DNA of 64,000 bases from Burkholderiales bacterium RIFOXYD12_FULL_59_19 (GTDB lineage: Bacteria; Pseudomonadota; Gammaproteobacteria; Burkholderiales; Burkholderiaceae_C), in the NCBI GenBank assembly GCA_001771065.1, contig MESQ01000067.1:1-64000 (forward strand), given 5' to 3'. The position numbers and the translations under genes were made by a program. Every line of letters starts with the position of its first letter. Positions within the stretch are counted from its first letter, which is position 1. This document shows positions 18,578 to 27,757 of the stretch, one piece after another. The notes under the pieces were generated by a model. That model had not been told where the DNA came from. It was given only the letters and a program-made list of their open reading frames with translations, and made no database searches.

Positions 18578-19038
18578 AACACCCCGATCAGCTGGACTTC
18601 AAACGTCACCGGCTGGCCTGCCAGCGGATGGTTAAAGTCAAACAACACCGCCTCACCCTTGTGGTCGCTGCGAAAGTCGACAATCACCCCGGCAAATTCG
18701 CCCTGACCGTCGGGCGTGGGAAACTTGACGACATCGCCCACGGCGTAGCTTTCTCCGGCCCCGCCCAGGTCCAGCAGCTCCTTGCGCGCCATCCACTGCA
18801 CCATGTCGGGGCTGCGCGGGCCAAAAGCCTCGCCTGCCGCCAATTCAAGGGTGGTGCGGCTGCCCTCGGCCAGACCGATCAAGCGCAATTCCAGGGCCGG
18901 CGACAACTCACCGGTGCCCAGGGTCAGCGTGGCCGGGGCCGACACAAAGGTGTTGACCACGTCGCCAGCCGGGCCGCTCAGGCGGTAATGCAGCGTCAAA
19001 AAAGAGCCGGGTTGAACGGTTGGGCAAGAGGTCGTCAT
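18574..19038 (-). CDS. fkpB: FKBP-type peptidyl-prolyl isomerase (SlpA/FkpB type)
   Basis: A 154-residue cytoplasmic PPIase/chaperone. It has the FKBP N-terminal strand FLTLHYRL, the [18 protein letters not shown] flap and [16 protein letters not shown], the FNHPLAG motif shared by SlyD and SlpA proteins. It lacks the His-rich tail of SlyD. Pairing with ispH (4-nt overlap) is the common arrangement in proteobacteria. Confidence 0.9.
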   Translation of the reverse strand: MTTSCPTVQPGSFLTLHYRLSGPAGDVVNTFVSAPATLTLGTGELSPALELRLIGLAEGSRTTLELAAGEAFGPRSPDMVQWMARKELLDLGGAGESYAVGDVVKFPTPDGQGEFAGVIVDFRSDHKGEAVLFDFNHPLAGQPVTFEVQLIGVL

Positions 19039-19124
19039 GAAGTTCCTGTAAATTCTTGAATACCCCCGGGTTTAAAACCTGTGGGTGCTGGCATAAACTG
19101 CAAGCCATTGTAAAAGCCTGCACC

Positions 19125-19826
19125 ATGCCCCTCAAAGACCTGCCCCCCGATGCCCGCCCACGTGAAAAGATGCTGGCCCGTGGCCCTGGCGCTTTAAGCG
19201 ACGTGGAATTGCTGGCGCTGCTGCTGCGTACCGGCATCAAGGGCAAGGGTGTGTTTCAACTGGCGCGTGAATTGCTCGACATCAAGCCCGGCGCAGACGG
19301 CCAGAACGGATTTGACGGCATTGCCGGGCTGCTCAACGCCACGGCCGAGGACCTCAAGCCAGTCAAGGGGCTGGGGCCAGCCAAACGTTCCGAGCTGTTG
19401 GCGGTGCTGGAGCTGGCCCGGCGCGCCCTGTCGCAGCGACTGCAGGAGCGCACGGTTTTTGCCACGCCCGACGCGGTCAAGCATTTTTTGCAACTCAAAC
19501 TGGCGGCGCGTCAGCAGGAAGTGTTTGCGGTGCTGTTTCTGGACGTGCAAAACCGGCTGCTGTCCTATGACGAAATGTTTCAGGGCACCTTGACCCAAAC
19601 CAGCGTTTATCCACGTGAAGTCGTATTGCGTGCCCTCAAACACCAAGCCGCCGCCGTGGTGCTGTCGCACAACCACCCGAGTGGCTCGGTGCAGCCGTCG
19701 CGGGCGGATGAAATGCTGACGCAAACCCTTAAAACCACGCTGGCGCTGATCGACGTGCGGGTACTCGACCACGTCATTGTGGCCCCAGGCGAAGCACTGA
19801 GCATGGCCGAACGGGGCTTGCTGTGA
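19125..19826 (+). CDS. radC: RadC family JAB-domain protein
   Basis: A 233-residue protein from ATG 19125 ([16 protein letters not shown]); the track start at 19056 adds a non-conserved leader. The N-terminal part has helix-hairpin-helix character ([16 protein letters not shown]). The C-terminal JAB1/MPN-like metalloprotease fold carries the zinc motif [16 protein letters not shown]. The family is historically linked to DNA repair, but its biochemical function is not settled. Its stop overlaps the GTG start of smr. Confidence 0.9.
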   Translation: MPLKDLPPDARPREKMLARGPGALSDVELLALLLRTGIKGKGVFQLARELLDIKPGADGQNGFDGIAGLLNATAEDLKPVKGLGPAKRSELLAVLELARRALSQRLQERTVFATPDAVKHFLQLKLAARQQEVFAVLFLDVQNRLLSYDEMFQGTLTQTSVYPREVVLRALKHQAAAVVLSHNHPSGSVQPSRADEMLTQTLKTTLALIDVRVLDHVIVAPGEALSMAERGLL

Positions 19827-20473
19827 CACTGATCAAAGTCAAAGCCTTGCGCGACCTGAAAGTGGTCAAACATGCCATTGCCGAGCAAGCCCAACAACGC
19901 GCCCTGAAAGCCAGTCAGCAAGTCAAGGCGGTACAACAGGCCGCCAGCGACAAGGACTTGTTCATCCGGGCGGCTGGCGCCGTCAAACCCCTGCCCGACA
20001 AGCGCAAGCTGCTGCACAAGACTGAGCCCAAAATGCCGCAGGCGATGCAATACCGGCGCGATGAAAAAGCGGTCTTGAAAGAAGCCATCAGCGACGAGTT
20101 TGATGTGTCCACGCTGCTCGAATGCGACGAGCACCTGAGCTTTCGCCGCCCCGGCATCGGCACCGACGTGACGCGCAAGCTGCGTCGCGGCGAATGGTCC
20201 ATTCAGCGCCAGCTGGACCTGCACGGCCTGCGCCGCGACGACGCCCGAGAAGCCCTGAGCACCTTCATCCGCGAGGCGCACAAACAAGGCATTCGCTGTG
20301 TGCGTGTGGTGCACGGCAAAGGCCTGGGTTCACCCGGCAAAGCGCCCATTTTGAAAAGCCGTGTCCACAGCTGGCTGGTGCAAAAAAACGAGGTGCTGGC
20401 CTTTGTGCAGGCCAAACCGGCCGACGGCGGCGCCGGTGCCCTGGTGGTGCTGTTGATGGCGTCGCGGGCCTGA
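19823..20473 (+). CDS. smrA: Smr domain (MutS2 C-terminal-like) protein
   Basis: A 216-residue protein starting with GTG 19823, overlapping the radC stop by 4 nt. Residues ~130-210 are a small MutS-related domain with [12 protein letters not shown] and the [12 protein letters not shown] loop, residues associated with nicking or RNA-endonuclease activity in the family. The N-terminal half is basic and probably helical. Expected to act on nucleic acid in the cytoplasm. The gene symbol is by family only. Confidence 0.82.
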   Translation: MTLIKVKALRDLKVVKHAIAEQAQQRALKASQQVKAVQQAASDKDLFIRAAGAVKPLPDKRKLLHKTEPKMPQAMQYRRDEKAVLKEAISDEFDVSTLLECDEHLSFRRPGIGTDVTRKLRRGEWSIQRQLDLHGLRRDDAREALSTFIREAHKQGIRCVRVVHGKGLGSPGKAPILKSRVHSWLVQKNEVLAFVQAKPADGGAGALVVLLMASRA

Positions 20474-20482
20474 CCCGCAATC

Positions 20483-20527
20483 CATGACGCCCGGATGTCC
20501 TGGATCCCGGATCAAGTCCGGAATGAC
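20483..20527. repeat. dispersed proteobacterial palindromic repeat (single copy)
   Basis: CATGACGCCCGGATGTCCTG is followed by GATCCCGGATCAAGTCCGGA and ends in ATGAC, with a CCGGA-TCAAG-TCCGG stem. Its form resembles short dispersed palindromes common in proteobacterial genomes. It follows the smr stop and may also act as a weak terminator. The rest of the 207-nt gap before cheR shows no gene. Confidence 0.6.
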
Positions 20528-20680
20528 AAACCCAGGCTGTGCCCCTGTATGAACAAAAGAGAAGGCTTTTTGCCACGGTGATTCACCAATTAAAGCCGTT
20601 TCGTTTTGGTACATTGGTCAGTAAATCAATGGCTTGGCATACGAAACGCAAATTTTGCGCAATCGTGAACACGAAAGCGT

Positions 20681-21550
20681 ATGAGTACAAACCCTTCTCT
20701 TGCGAACACGGCGACAATCACGCCGGATTTCCTGCTGACCGAGGCTGACTTTTCCAGAATCCGGGCACTGATCCACCAACGTGCCGGCATCGCCTTGAGC
20801 GAACAAAAGCGGCAAATGGTCTACAGCCGCCTGGCGCGCCGTTTGCGCCAGCTCAAATTGAAGGAATTCTCGGACTACCTGCGCCTGCTGGAGGTCAACC
20901 CGAACGGCGAAGAGTGGCAATTGTTCACCAACGCGCTGACCACCAACCTGACGTCGTTCTTTCGCGAGTCCCACCATTTTCCGGTGCTGGCCGAATTTGC
21001 GCGCAGCCGCCCGACCCCGCTACGGGTCTGGTGCTCGGCCGCTTCCACCGGTGAAGAGCCCTATTCCATTGCCATCACACTGATGGAAGCACTCGGCAAC
21101 CAGGCCGCCACATCCCAGGTGCTGGCGACCGACATTGACACCCATGTGCTTGAAGTGGCGGCCGAGGGCGTGTTTTCAGACCAGCAGGCCAGCAAACTGG
21201 CACCAGATCAACTCAAGCGCTTTTTCCTGAAAGGCGCTGGCGCACATGCCGGCAAGGTCCGGATCCGCCCCGACGTCGCGGCCATGGTGACATTTGGACA
21301 ATTGAACCTGCTGGACCCAAAATGGCAGCTAGCCGAACCGTTTGACGTCATTTTTTGTCGCAATGTCATGATTTATTTTGACCGTGAAACCCAAATCAAG
21401 ATTTTGCAGCGTTTTGTCCCGCTGCTCAAACCGCATGGACTGTTGTTTGCCGGGCATTCCGAGAATTTTTCATTTGCCCAACATCTGTTTCGACCCCGCG
21501 GCAAGACGATCTATGAACTGGCGACACAGCAAGCGAAGTCAAGCGCATGA
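20681..21550 (+). CDS. cheR: chemotaxis protein methyltransferase
   Basis: A 289-residue SAM-dependent enzyme that methylates glutamates of methyl-accepting chemotaxis proteins. Residues ~15-75 form the helical CheR_N domain. The catalytic domain follows, with the SAM loop WCSAASTGEEPYS, ATDIDTHVLEVA and FDVIFCRNVMIYFD. It opens the plus-strand cheR-D-B-Y-Z block and overlaps cheD by 4 nt (ATGA). No convincing promoter motif was found in front of it. Confidence 0.96.
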   Translation: MSTNPSLANTATITPDFLLTEADFSRIRALIHQRAGIALSEQKRQMVYSRLARRLRQLKLKEFSDYLRLLEVNPNGEEWQLFTNALTTNLTSFFRESHHFPVLAEFARSRPTPLRVWCSAASTGEEPYSIAITLMEALGNQAATSQVLATDIDTHVLEVAAEGVFSDQQASKLAPDQLKRFFLKGAGAHAGKVRIRPDVAAMVTFGQLNLLDPKWQLAEPFDVIFCRNVMIYFDRETQIKILQRFVPLLKPHGLLFAGHSENFSFAQHLFRPRGKTIYELATQQAKSSA

Positions 21551-22197
21551 ACGCTGTCCCCATGGAATCCACCGCCACCCTGCACTATTTTGACCGTGAG
21601 TTTGCGACCCCAGCGGTCAAACTTTTGCCCGGCGAATACTACGTCACGTCCAAGGACATGCTGCTGACCACGGTCTTGGGCTCATGCGTGGCCGCCTGTG
21701 TGCGCGACGGTGTCACGGGTGTGGGTGGCATGAACCACTTTATGCTGCCCGAGGAGACCCTCCACAACCCCCAAAGCGCCACCGTCGCCATGCGTTATGG
21801 GGCCTATGCCATGGCCATGTTGATGCAGAAATTGTTCAAGGCCGGCGCCCGACGTGAACACCTGGAAGCCAAAGTGTTCGGCGGAGGTGCCGTCATGAGC
21901 AGCATGACCACCATCAATATTGGTGACCACAATGCCGACTTCGTGTTGCGTTATCTGCAAGCCGAACAGATTCGGGTGGTGGCCCAGGATTTGCGCGGAA
22001 ACCTGCCGCGTCGCATCAACTATTTCCCGGCCACGGGCCGGGTCACGCTACGCAAACTCCGGCGCCAGGAAGACAGCTTGCTGGTGCGCAACGAAGAGCA
22101 GGCGCTGGCCCAGGCCTTGTCACGGCAACCCATCGACAAGCAACTGCTGTTGCTGGATTCTGAGCTGGCTGTCAACCACAGGACGTGGACACCATGA
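21547..22197 (+). CDS. cheD: chemoreceptor glutamine deamidase
   Basis: A 216-residue protein that deamidates glutamine side chains of MCPs before methylation. The catalytic Cys lies in [12 protein letters not shown] and the catalytic His in [22 protein letters not shown] is another family block. The C-terminal tail is longer than in short CheD proteins. It overlaps both cheR (4 nt) and cheB (4 nt), so the three are translated as a coupled unit. Confidence 0.95.
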   Translation: MNAVPMESTATLHYFDREFATPAVKLLPGEYYVTSKDMLLTTVLGSCVAACVRDGVTGVGGMNHFMLPEETLHNPQSATVAMRYGAYAMAMLMQKLFKAGARREHLEAKVFGGGAVMSSMTTINIGDHNADFVLRYLQAEQIRVVAQDLRGNLPRRINYFPATGRVTLRKLRRQEDSLLVRNEEQALAQALSRQPIDKQLLLLDSELAVNHRTWTP

Positions 22198-23279
22198 GCA
22201 ACGAGAAAATCACCGTCCTATGTGTCGACGACTCGGCACTGATACGCAGCCTGATGACTGAAATCATCAACAGCCAGCCTGACATGCGGGTGGTTGCAAC
22301 GGCCGCCGACCCCCTGATCGCCCGCGATCTGGTCAAGCTGCACAACCCCGATGTGATGACCCTGGATGTCGAAATGCCGCGCATGGATGGCCTTGATTTT
22401 TTGGAAAAACTCATGCGCCTACGGCCCATGCCCGTGGTCATGGTGTCCTCGCTGACCGAACGCGGCTCGGAAGCGGCGCTGCGCGCCCTGGAACTTGGCG
22501 CCATCGACTTTGTGACCAAACCCCGGCTTGGCATACGTGATGGTTTGCTGGCCTATACCGAACTGATTACCGGCAAGATCCGGGTTGCCGCGGCGGCCCG
22601 CCTGCTACCAGCCAAACGCGCCTCCAGCACGGCCAAATCCGATGCCGCCCCGAATGCCCCGATGCTGCACAACACCCGCCTGAGCACCGAAAAACTGATC
22701 ATCATCGGTGCCTCGACAGGCGGCACGGAAGCCATTCGCGAAATTCTTCTGCCCATGCCCCCGGACAGTCCGGGCATCATGATCGCCCAACACATGCCGG
22801 CCGGCTTTACCCGTTCCTTTGCCAGTCGCCTCAACAACCTGTGCCGTCTCCAGGTCTCGGAAGCGGTCCATGGCGAGCGCATTTTGCCGGGCCATGTGTA
22901 CATTGCACCGGGTGAATACCATTTGTCGCTGCGGCGTAGCGGTGCCAACTATGTCGCCCATGTGGACCAGGCAGAAGTCGTCAACCGACACCGTCCGTCG
23001 ATCGACGTGCTGTTCGACTCCGCCGCCGTTCATGCCGGGAAAAATGCCATTGGTGTGCTGCTCACCGGCATGGGCCGTGATGGTGCCGAAGGTCTGCTCC
23101 ACATGCATCAGGCGGGCGCGCATACACTGGCGCAAGACGAGGCCAGTTGTGTGGTTTTTGGCATGCCCAAAGAAGCCATTGCACTCGGCGCCGCCGACGA
23201 GGTGGCGCCCCTCAATGAAATCAGCAAGCGTGTCATGGCGCACCTGACGTCGCATGGAGAACGCAGCAATCGTGTATAA
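22194..23279 (+). CDS. cheB: chemotaxis response regulator / protein-glutamate methylesterase
   Basis: A 361-residue protein from ATG 22194, which overlaps the cheD stop; the track's 22185 GTG start is less likely. The receiver domain (~5-125) has VDDSALIRS and the phosphoacceptor Asp in [12 protein letters not shown]. After a linker, the methylesterase domain contains the catalytic Ser in [10 protein letters not shown], His in [10 protein letters not shown] and Asp in [12 protein letters not shown]. Phosphorylated by CheA, it removes receptor methyl groups for adaptation. Confidence 0.96.
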   Translation: MSNEKITVLCVDDSALIRSLMTEIINSQPDMRVVATAADPLIARDLVKLHNPDVMTLDVEMPRMDGLDFLEKLMRLRPMPVVMVSSLTERGSEAALRALELGAIDFVTKPRLGIRDGLLAYTELITGKIRVAAAARLLPAKRASSTAKSDAAPNAPMLHNTRLSTEKLIIIGASTGGTEAIREILLPMPPDSPGIMIAQHMPAGFTRSFASRLNNLCRLQVSEAVHGERILPGHVYIAPGEYHLSLRRSGANYVAHVDQAEVVNRHRPSIDVLFDSAAVHAGKNAIGVLLTGMGRDGAEGLLHMHQAGAHTLAQDEASCVVFGMPKEAIALGAADEVAPLNEISKRVMAHLTSHGERSNRV

Positions 23280-23362
23280 AAGCGTTCAACGGTGCCAGCC
23301 CTTGCGGCAGCCAATCAAGGCACCCTCAAGGACCGCGTTGGCATTCATTTTTTGGAGTAACC

Positions 23363-23761
23363 GTGATTGACAAAAACATCAAGATTCTGGTCGTTGACGA
23401 TTTCCCGACCATGCGCCGCATTGTTCGTAATTTGCTCAAGGAATTGGGCTTTGCCAATGTCGACGAAGCCGAAGACGGCGCCATTGGCCTGGAAAAGGTC
23501 CGGGGTGGCAAATACAGCTTTGTGGTCTCGGACTGGAACATGCCCAACATGGACGGGCTGGAAATGCTCCGGGCCATCCGCGCCGACCCCGTGCTGGCCA
23601 AACTGCCGGTGCTGATGGTCACCGCCGAAGCCAAAAAGGAAAATATCATTGCAGCAGCCCAGGCCGGTGCCAGCGGCTACGTGGTCAAACCCTTTACAGC
23701 CGTCACGCTGGAGGAAAAAATCAACAAGATTTTTGAAAAACTAGAACGAGAAGGGGCCTGA
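23363..23761 (+). CDS. cheY: chemotaxis response regulator CheY
   Basis: A 132-residue single receiver domain starting with GTG 23363, preceded by a good GGAG ribosome site. It has [12 protein letters not shown], the phospho-Asp at residue 57 ([11 protein letters not shown]), the conserved Thr in [11 protein letters not shown] and Lys in YVVKPFT. Phosphorylated by CheA, it binds FliM to change motor rotation. An 83-nt gap separates it from cheB; cheZ follows immediately. Confidence 0.96.
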   Translation: MIDKNIKILVVDDFPTMRRIVRNLLKELGFANVDEAEDGAIGLEKVRGGKYSFVVSDWNMPNMDGLEMLRAIRADPVLAKLPVLMVTAEAKKENIIAAAQAGASGYVVKPFTAVTLEEKINKIFEKLEREGA

Positions 23762-23762
23762 C

Positions 23763-24404
23763 ATGAGCCAGCAACAACCCGAACCCGCCACACCCGGCGA
23801 CTCAACCGAACAATTGGTCAATCGTATTGGTCAATTAACACGCCAGATGTTAGAGAGCATGCGCGAATTGGGTCTGGACAAAAATATCGCCAAGGTCACC
23901 GAAGCCATCCCCGATGCCAGGGATCGGCTGCATTATGTGATTCAAATGACCGAGCGGGCGGCCGAACGGGCGCTCAATGCCATTGACGTGGCGCAACCGA
24001 TCCAGCTTACCTTGTCCGCCGAAGGCACGCGTTTGAACGCGCGCTGGGACCTCTGGTTTGCGGCTCCCATTGACTTGTCGGACGCCCGTGATCTGGTCAA
24101 CGACACCCGCCAGTACCTGTCACAGGTACCCGTGCAGGTGCAGGCGACCAATGCCCAGCTGATGGAAATCATGATGGCTCAGGACTTTCAGGATCTGACC
24201 GGGCAGGTCATCAAAAGGATGATGGACGTGATCAAGGACATGGAGACGCAGTTGCTGCAACTGCTGGTGGACAACACGCCGCCTGAAAAACGTCCCGAAC
24301 TGAGCAGCGGCCTGCTCAACGGCCCCAAAATCAAAATGGGCAACGCCGACACGCTGGACGATCAGGAACAGGTCGACGACCTGCTGGCCAGCCTCGGCTT
24401 TTGA
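23763..24404 (+). CDS. cheZ: CheY phosphatase CheZ
   Basis: A 213-residue, mostly helical protein. The long four-helix bundle carries the catalytic Gln region [16 protein letters not shown], and the C-terminal CheY-binding peptide DDLLASLGF is intact after a flexible linker. It dephosphorylates CheY-P and terminates the signal. It begins one base after the cheY stop. Confidence 0.95.
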   Translation: MSQQQPEPATPGDSTEQLVNRIGQLTRQMLESMRELGLDKNIAKVTEAIPDARDRLHYVIQMTERAAERALNAIDVAQPIQLTLSAEGTRLNARWDLWFAAPIDLSDARDLVNDTRQYLSQVPVQVQATNAQLMEIMMAQDFQDLTGQVIKRMMDVIKDMETQLLQLLVDNTPPEKRPELSSGLLNGPKIKMGNADTLDDQEQVDDLLASLGF

Positions 24405-24421
24405 ATCGCCCGCCCTGATTG

Positions 24422-24459
24422 GCCAAAGAGCAGCTTGAAGCCTGCTTTGTTTGGCTGAT
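24422..24459. promoter_or_regulatory. candidate FlhD4C2 box upstream of flhB
   Basis: ATTGG-CC-AAAGAGCA, a 12-nt spacer, then an inverted half read as ATCAG-CC-AAACAAAG on the other strand. Both halves resemble the enterobacterial FlhDC half-site AAYGS-N2-3-AAATARCG and the spacer is in the expected range. It lies about 70 nt before the flhB ATG, with a TAATCA -10-like hexamer between. The outer GCCAAA...TTTGGC dyad is shared with the sites at 45907 and 46887. Confidence 0.65.
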
Positions 24460-24527
24460 CGTTTACCCCCGCTTGCTTTCATAATCATTCAGAAGCGGCG
24501 CATTGCGCCTCACGCTGCGGAGTATTG

Positions 24528-25670
24528 ATGGCGGAAGAAAGTGATCTCGAAAAAACAGAACCGGCGTCCCCGGAGCGGCTGGAAAAGGCACGCCAGGAAG
24601 GGCAGGTGGCGCGCTCGCGCGAACTGGTTACCTTTGTCATGCTGGTCACCGCGCTGGGTGGCCTGTGGGTCATGGGCGACAGCATCAGCCTGCATTTCGG
24701 CAACGTCTTTCGCACCACGCTGCATTTCGAGCGCATGTCCGCGTTCGACCCGCCGCACATGATGAATCTGGCTGGCAACATTGCGGCCAACACCCTGCTC
24801 GCCCTGATGCCGCTGATGATCATGATGCTGATCGCGGCACTGGTTGCGCCGATGATGCTGGGCGGCTGGCTGCTGTCAACCAAATCGCTGGCGCCCAAGT
24901 TCTCCAAGTTGAATCCGATCGCCGGTATTGGCCGCATGTTTTCGACCGAATCACTGGCCGAACTGGTCAAAACCATTGTCAAGTCGCTGCTGATTGGCAG
25001 CATTGCCTGGTGGGTCATCAGCGCCAAGATAGACGCCATCATGTCGCTCATGAGCGAACCCACCCACGCCGCGCTGTCGCACAGCTTGCGCCTGGTGGCT
25101 GGCACCTGCGCATTGATCGTGGGCTCGCTCTTGCTGGTGGTCCTGATCGATGTTCCCTACCAGCTCTGGAGCCATGCCCACAAACTGCGTATGTCGCGCG
25201 AAGATCTGCGCCAGGAACAAAAAGAAAACGACGGCGACCCCCAGGTCAAGGCACAGATTCGACGCCAGCAACAGCAAATGGCCAAACGCCGCATGATGGC
25301 CGAAGTACCCAGGGCCGACATCATCATCACCAACCCAACCCATTTTGCTGTGGCCTTGAAGTACACCGACAAAGAAATGCAGGCCCCCCGCGTCATTGCC
25401 AAAGGCGCTGATCTGGTGGCCATGCGGATCCGTGAGATCGCCAAAGAACACCACATTCCCACCCTTGAGGCGCCCCCGCTGGCGCGTGCCCTATACAAAC
25501 ACACGGCGGTCAATCAGGAAATCCCCTTGGCCTTGTACTCGGCTGTCGCCGAAGTGTTAGCCTGGGCCTACCAGCTCAGGCGTCTGGGTGCGACTGCCAG
25601 CAACCTGCCGCCCCCGCCCCGCGACCTGCCGGTACCGGCAGCGCTTGACCCCCTGGGACACACCGCATGA
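24528..25670 (+). CDS. flhB: flagellar type III export switch protein FlhB
   Basis: A 380-residue inner-membrane component of the flagellar export gate, started at ATG 24528 (the track includes an extra TTG codon). Four membrane segments occupy residues ~30-215. The cytoplasmic C-terminal domain contains the autocleavage site NPTH at residues 269-272 (TNPTHFAVAL), which lets FlhB switch substrate class once the hook reaches length. The N-terminal SDLEKTEPASPERLEKAR is typical. Its last 4 nt overlap flhA. Confidence 0.97.
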   Translation: MAEESDLEKTEPASPERLEKARQEGQVARSRELVTFVMLVTALGGLWVMGDSISLHFGNVFRTTLHFERMSAFDPPHMMNLAGNIAANTLLALMPLMIMMLIAALVAPMMLGGWLLSTKSLAPKFSKLNPIAGIGRMFSTESLAELVKTIVKSLLIGSIAWWVISAKIDAIMSLMSEPTHAALSHSLRLVAGTCALIVGSLLLVVLIDVPYQLWSHAHKLRMSREDLRQEQKENDGDPQVKAQIRRQQQQMAKRRMMAEVPRADIIITNPTHFAVALKYTDKEMQAPRVIAKGADLVAMRIREIAKEHHIPTLEAPPLARALYKHTAVNQEIPLALYSAVAEVLAWAYQLRRLGATASNLPPPPRDLPVPAALDPLGHTA

Positions 25671-27757
25671 CGCTCCCGAATTCATGGCTGCGGCTGGCCG
25701 GGCTGATCATGTCCGGCGACAAAAGCAAAGGGCTGGTCGGCCCCATCCTGATCATCCTGATCCTGAGCATGATGGTGCTACCCTTGCCGCCATTTTTGCT
25801 CGACCTGCTGTTCACCTTCAACATCGCCCTGTCCATCATGGTGCTGCTGGTCAGCATGTACACCATGAAGGCGCTTGATTTTGCCGCCTTCCCGGCGGTG
25901 CTGCTGTTCACCACGCTGCTGCGCCTGTCGCTCAACGTGGCATCAAGTCGGGTGGTGCTGATGGATGGCCACACCGGCCCCGATGCCGCCGGCAAGGTGA
26001 TTGAAGCATTTGGCCACTTTTTGGTCGGTGGCAACTTTGCGGTGGGTGTCATGGTCTTCATCATCCTGGTGGTCATCAACTTCATGGTGATCACCAAAGG
26101 CGCCGGCCGCATTGCGGAAGTGGGCGCGCGCTTTACCCTGGATGCCATGCCCGGCAAACAAATGGCCATTGACGCCGACCTCAACGCCGGCCTGATTGGC
26201 GAAGACGACGCCCGCAAGCGGCGCTCGGAAGTCGCCCAGGAAGCCGCCTTTTATGGCTCCATGGACGGTGCCAGCAAATTTGTACGCGGCGACGCCGTGG
26301 CGGGCTTGCTGATCATGGTGATCAACATCATTGGCGGCCTGATTGTGGGTGTCGGGCAACACGACCTGTCTTTCTCGGCGGCGGCCACCACCTACACCCT
26401 GCTGGCCATTGGCGACGGCCTGGTCGCCCAAATTCCGGCACTGGTGATCTCGACCGCAGCCGGCGTGATTGTGTCGCGCGTCGCCACCGACGAAGATGTG
26501 GGCGGCCAGCTCACAGGCCAACTCTTTGCCAACCCGCAGGTGCTGTATCTGACCGCCGGCGTGATCGGCCTGATGGGCCTGATTCCGGGCATGCCCAACC
26601 TGTCCTTTCTCATCATCGCGGGTGGCCTGATCTGGCTCGGCCGGCGCATCACGCAAAAAGCCAGCAGCAGCGCGAGCCGTGCCGCCGTGGCGCCCCCACC
26701 GCCGCCGCCGGTACCCGAAACGCAGGAAGCCAGCTGGGATGATGTAGCCCTGGTCGATCCGCTCGGGCTTGAAGTGGGCTACCGCCTGATCTCGCTGGTT
26801 GACCAGGCCCAAAATGGCGAGCTGTTGGGTCGCATCAAGAGCATCCGCAAGAAATTTGCCCAGGACATCGGCTTTCTGGTGCCGGTGGTCCATATTCGCG
26901 ACAACCTCGAGATCAAGCCCAATGCTTATGTGATCAAGCTCAAGGGTGTGCAAATTGGCCAAGGTGAAGCCGCACCGGGCCAATGGATGGCGATCAATCC
27001 GGGCCAGGTCAGCGCCTCGCTGCCCGGCACCCAGACCAAGGACCCGGCCTTCGGTTTGCCGGCCATCTGGATCGACCCGGGCTTGCGCGAGCAGGCCCAG
27101 ATTTATGGCTACACCGTGGTGGATGCCAGCACCGTGGTGGCCACCCACCTCAATCACCTGATTCATTTACACGCCGCCGAATTGCTGGGGCGTCAGGAGG
27201 TGCAGCAGCTGCTGGACCGCATTGGCAAAGAATCCCCCATGCTAATCCAGGACCTGGTGCCCAAAACCCTGTCGCTCACCACCCTGCAAAAAGTGCTGCA
27301 AAACCTGCTCGACGAAGAGGTGCCGATCCGCGACATGCGCACCATTCTGGACGTGCTGGCCGAACATGCGCCCGCCGTCTCAGACACCACCGAACTCACC
27401 AGCCTGATCCGTCTGGCCTTGGGGCGCGCCATCGTGCAGCACATTTTCCCGGACAGCGACGAGCTGCAGGTCATTGGCCTGGACAACTCGCTTGACCGCG
27501 TGCTGCTGCAAGCACTCAGCAACAGCAGCGGGCTGGAACCTGGGCTGGCCAACAACCTGCTGCGCGAAGCCCAGTCGGCCATGGACCGTCAATCACAACT
27601 GGGGGTGGCCAGTGTCTTGGTGGTGCAACACGCATTACGCGTCTTGCTGGCCCGCTTTTTACGCCGTAACCTGCCGCAACTCAAGGTGCTTTCGCACAAT
27701 GAAATCCCCGACAACCGCACCATCAAAGTGACAGCCACCATTGGAGCAAGAGCTTGA
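25667..27757 (+). CDS. flhA: flagellar export gate protein FlhA
   Basis: A 696-residue protein with about eight membrane segments in the first 330 residues and a large cytoplasmic domain that docks export chaperones. Conserved FHIPEP-family blocks are clear: RLSLNVASSRVVLMDG, GAGRIAEVGARFTLDAMPGKQMAIDADLNAGLI (family signature region) and EGQ-like VPVVHIRDNLEIKPNAY. ATG 25667 overlaps flhB and the stop overlaps flhF. Confidence 0.97.
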   Translation: MTLPNSWLRLAGLIMSGDKSKGLVGPILIILILSMMVLPLPPFLLDLLFTFNIALSIMVLLVSMYTMKALDFAAFPAVLLFTTLLRLSLNVASSRVVLMDGHTGPDAAGKVIEAFGHFLVGGNFAVGVMVFIILVVINFMVITKGAGRIAEVGARFTLDAMPGKQMAIDADLNAGLIGEDDARKRRSEVAQEAAFYGSMDGASKFVRGDAVAGLLIMVINIIGGLIVGVGQHDLSFSAAATTYTLLAIGDGLVAQIPALVISTAAGVIVSRVATDEDVGGQLTGQLFANPQVLYLTAGVIGLMGLIPGMPNLSFLIIAGGLIWLGRRITQKASSSASRAAVAPPPPPPVPETQEASWDDVALVDPLGLEVGYRLISLVDQAQNGELLGRIKSIRKKFAQDIGFLVPVVHIRDNLEIKPNAYVIKLKGVQIGQGEAAPGQWMAINPGQVSASLPGTQTKDPAFGLPAIWIDPGLREQAQIYGYTVVDASTVVATHLNHLIHLHAAELLGRQEVQQLLDRIGKESPMLIQDLVPKTLSLTTLQKVLQNLLDEEVPIRDMRTILDVLAEHAPAVSDTTELTSLIRLALGRAIVQHIFPDSDELQVIGLDNSLDRVLLQALSNSSGLEPGLANNLLREAQSAMDRQSQLGVASVLVVQHALRVLLARFLRRNLPQLKVLSHNEIPDNRTIKVTATIGARA

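Noticed and set aside
20590-20680. Possible FlhDC box or sigma-28 promoter upstream of cheR
   Set aside because: One half-site-like stretch (AACGCAAATTTTGCGCAAT region) exists but the partner half is poor, and TAAAGCCG has no GCCGATAA at the right spacing.
24432-24462. Sigma-28 promoter upstream of flhB (TTGAAGCC-N11-GCTGATCG)
   Set aside because: The -35 and -10 both differ at several positions, and the FlhDC-box reading explains the sequence better.
25943-27166. Minus-strand ORF of 407 residues inside flhA
   Set aside because: Antisense shadow; composition is dominated by His, Gln, Asp and Ala typical of reversed high-GC coding sequence.
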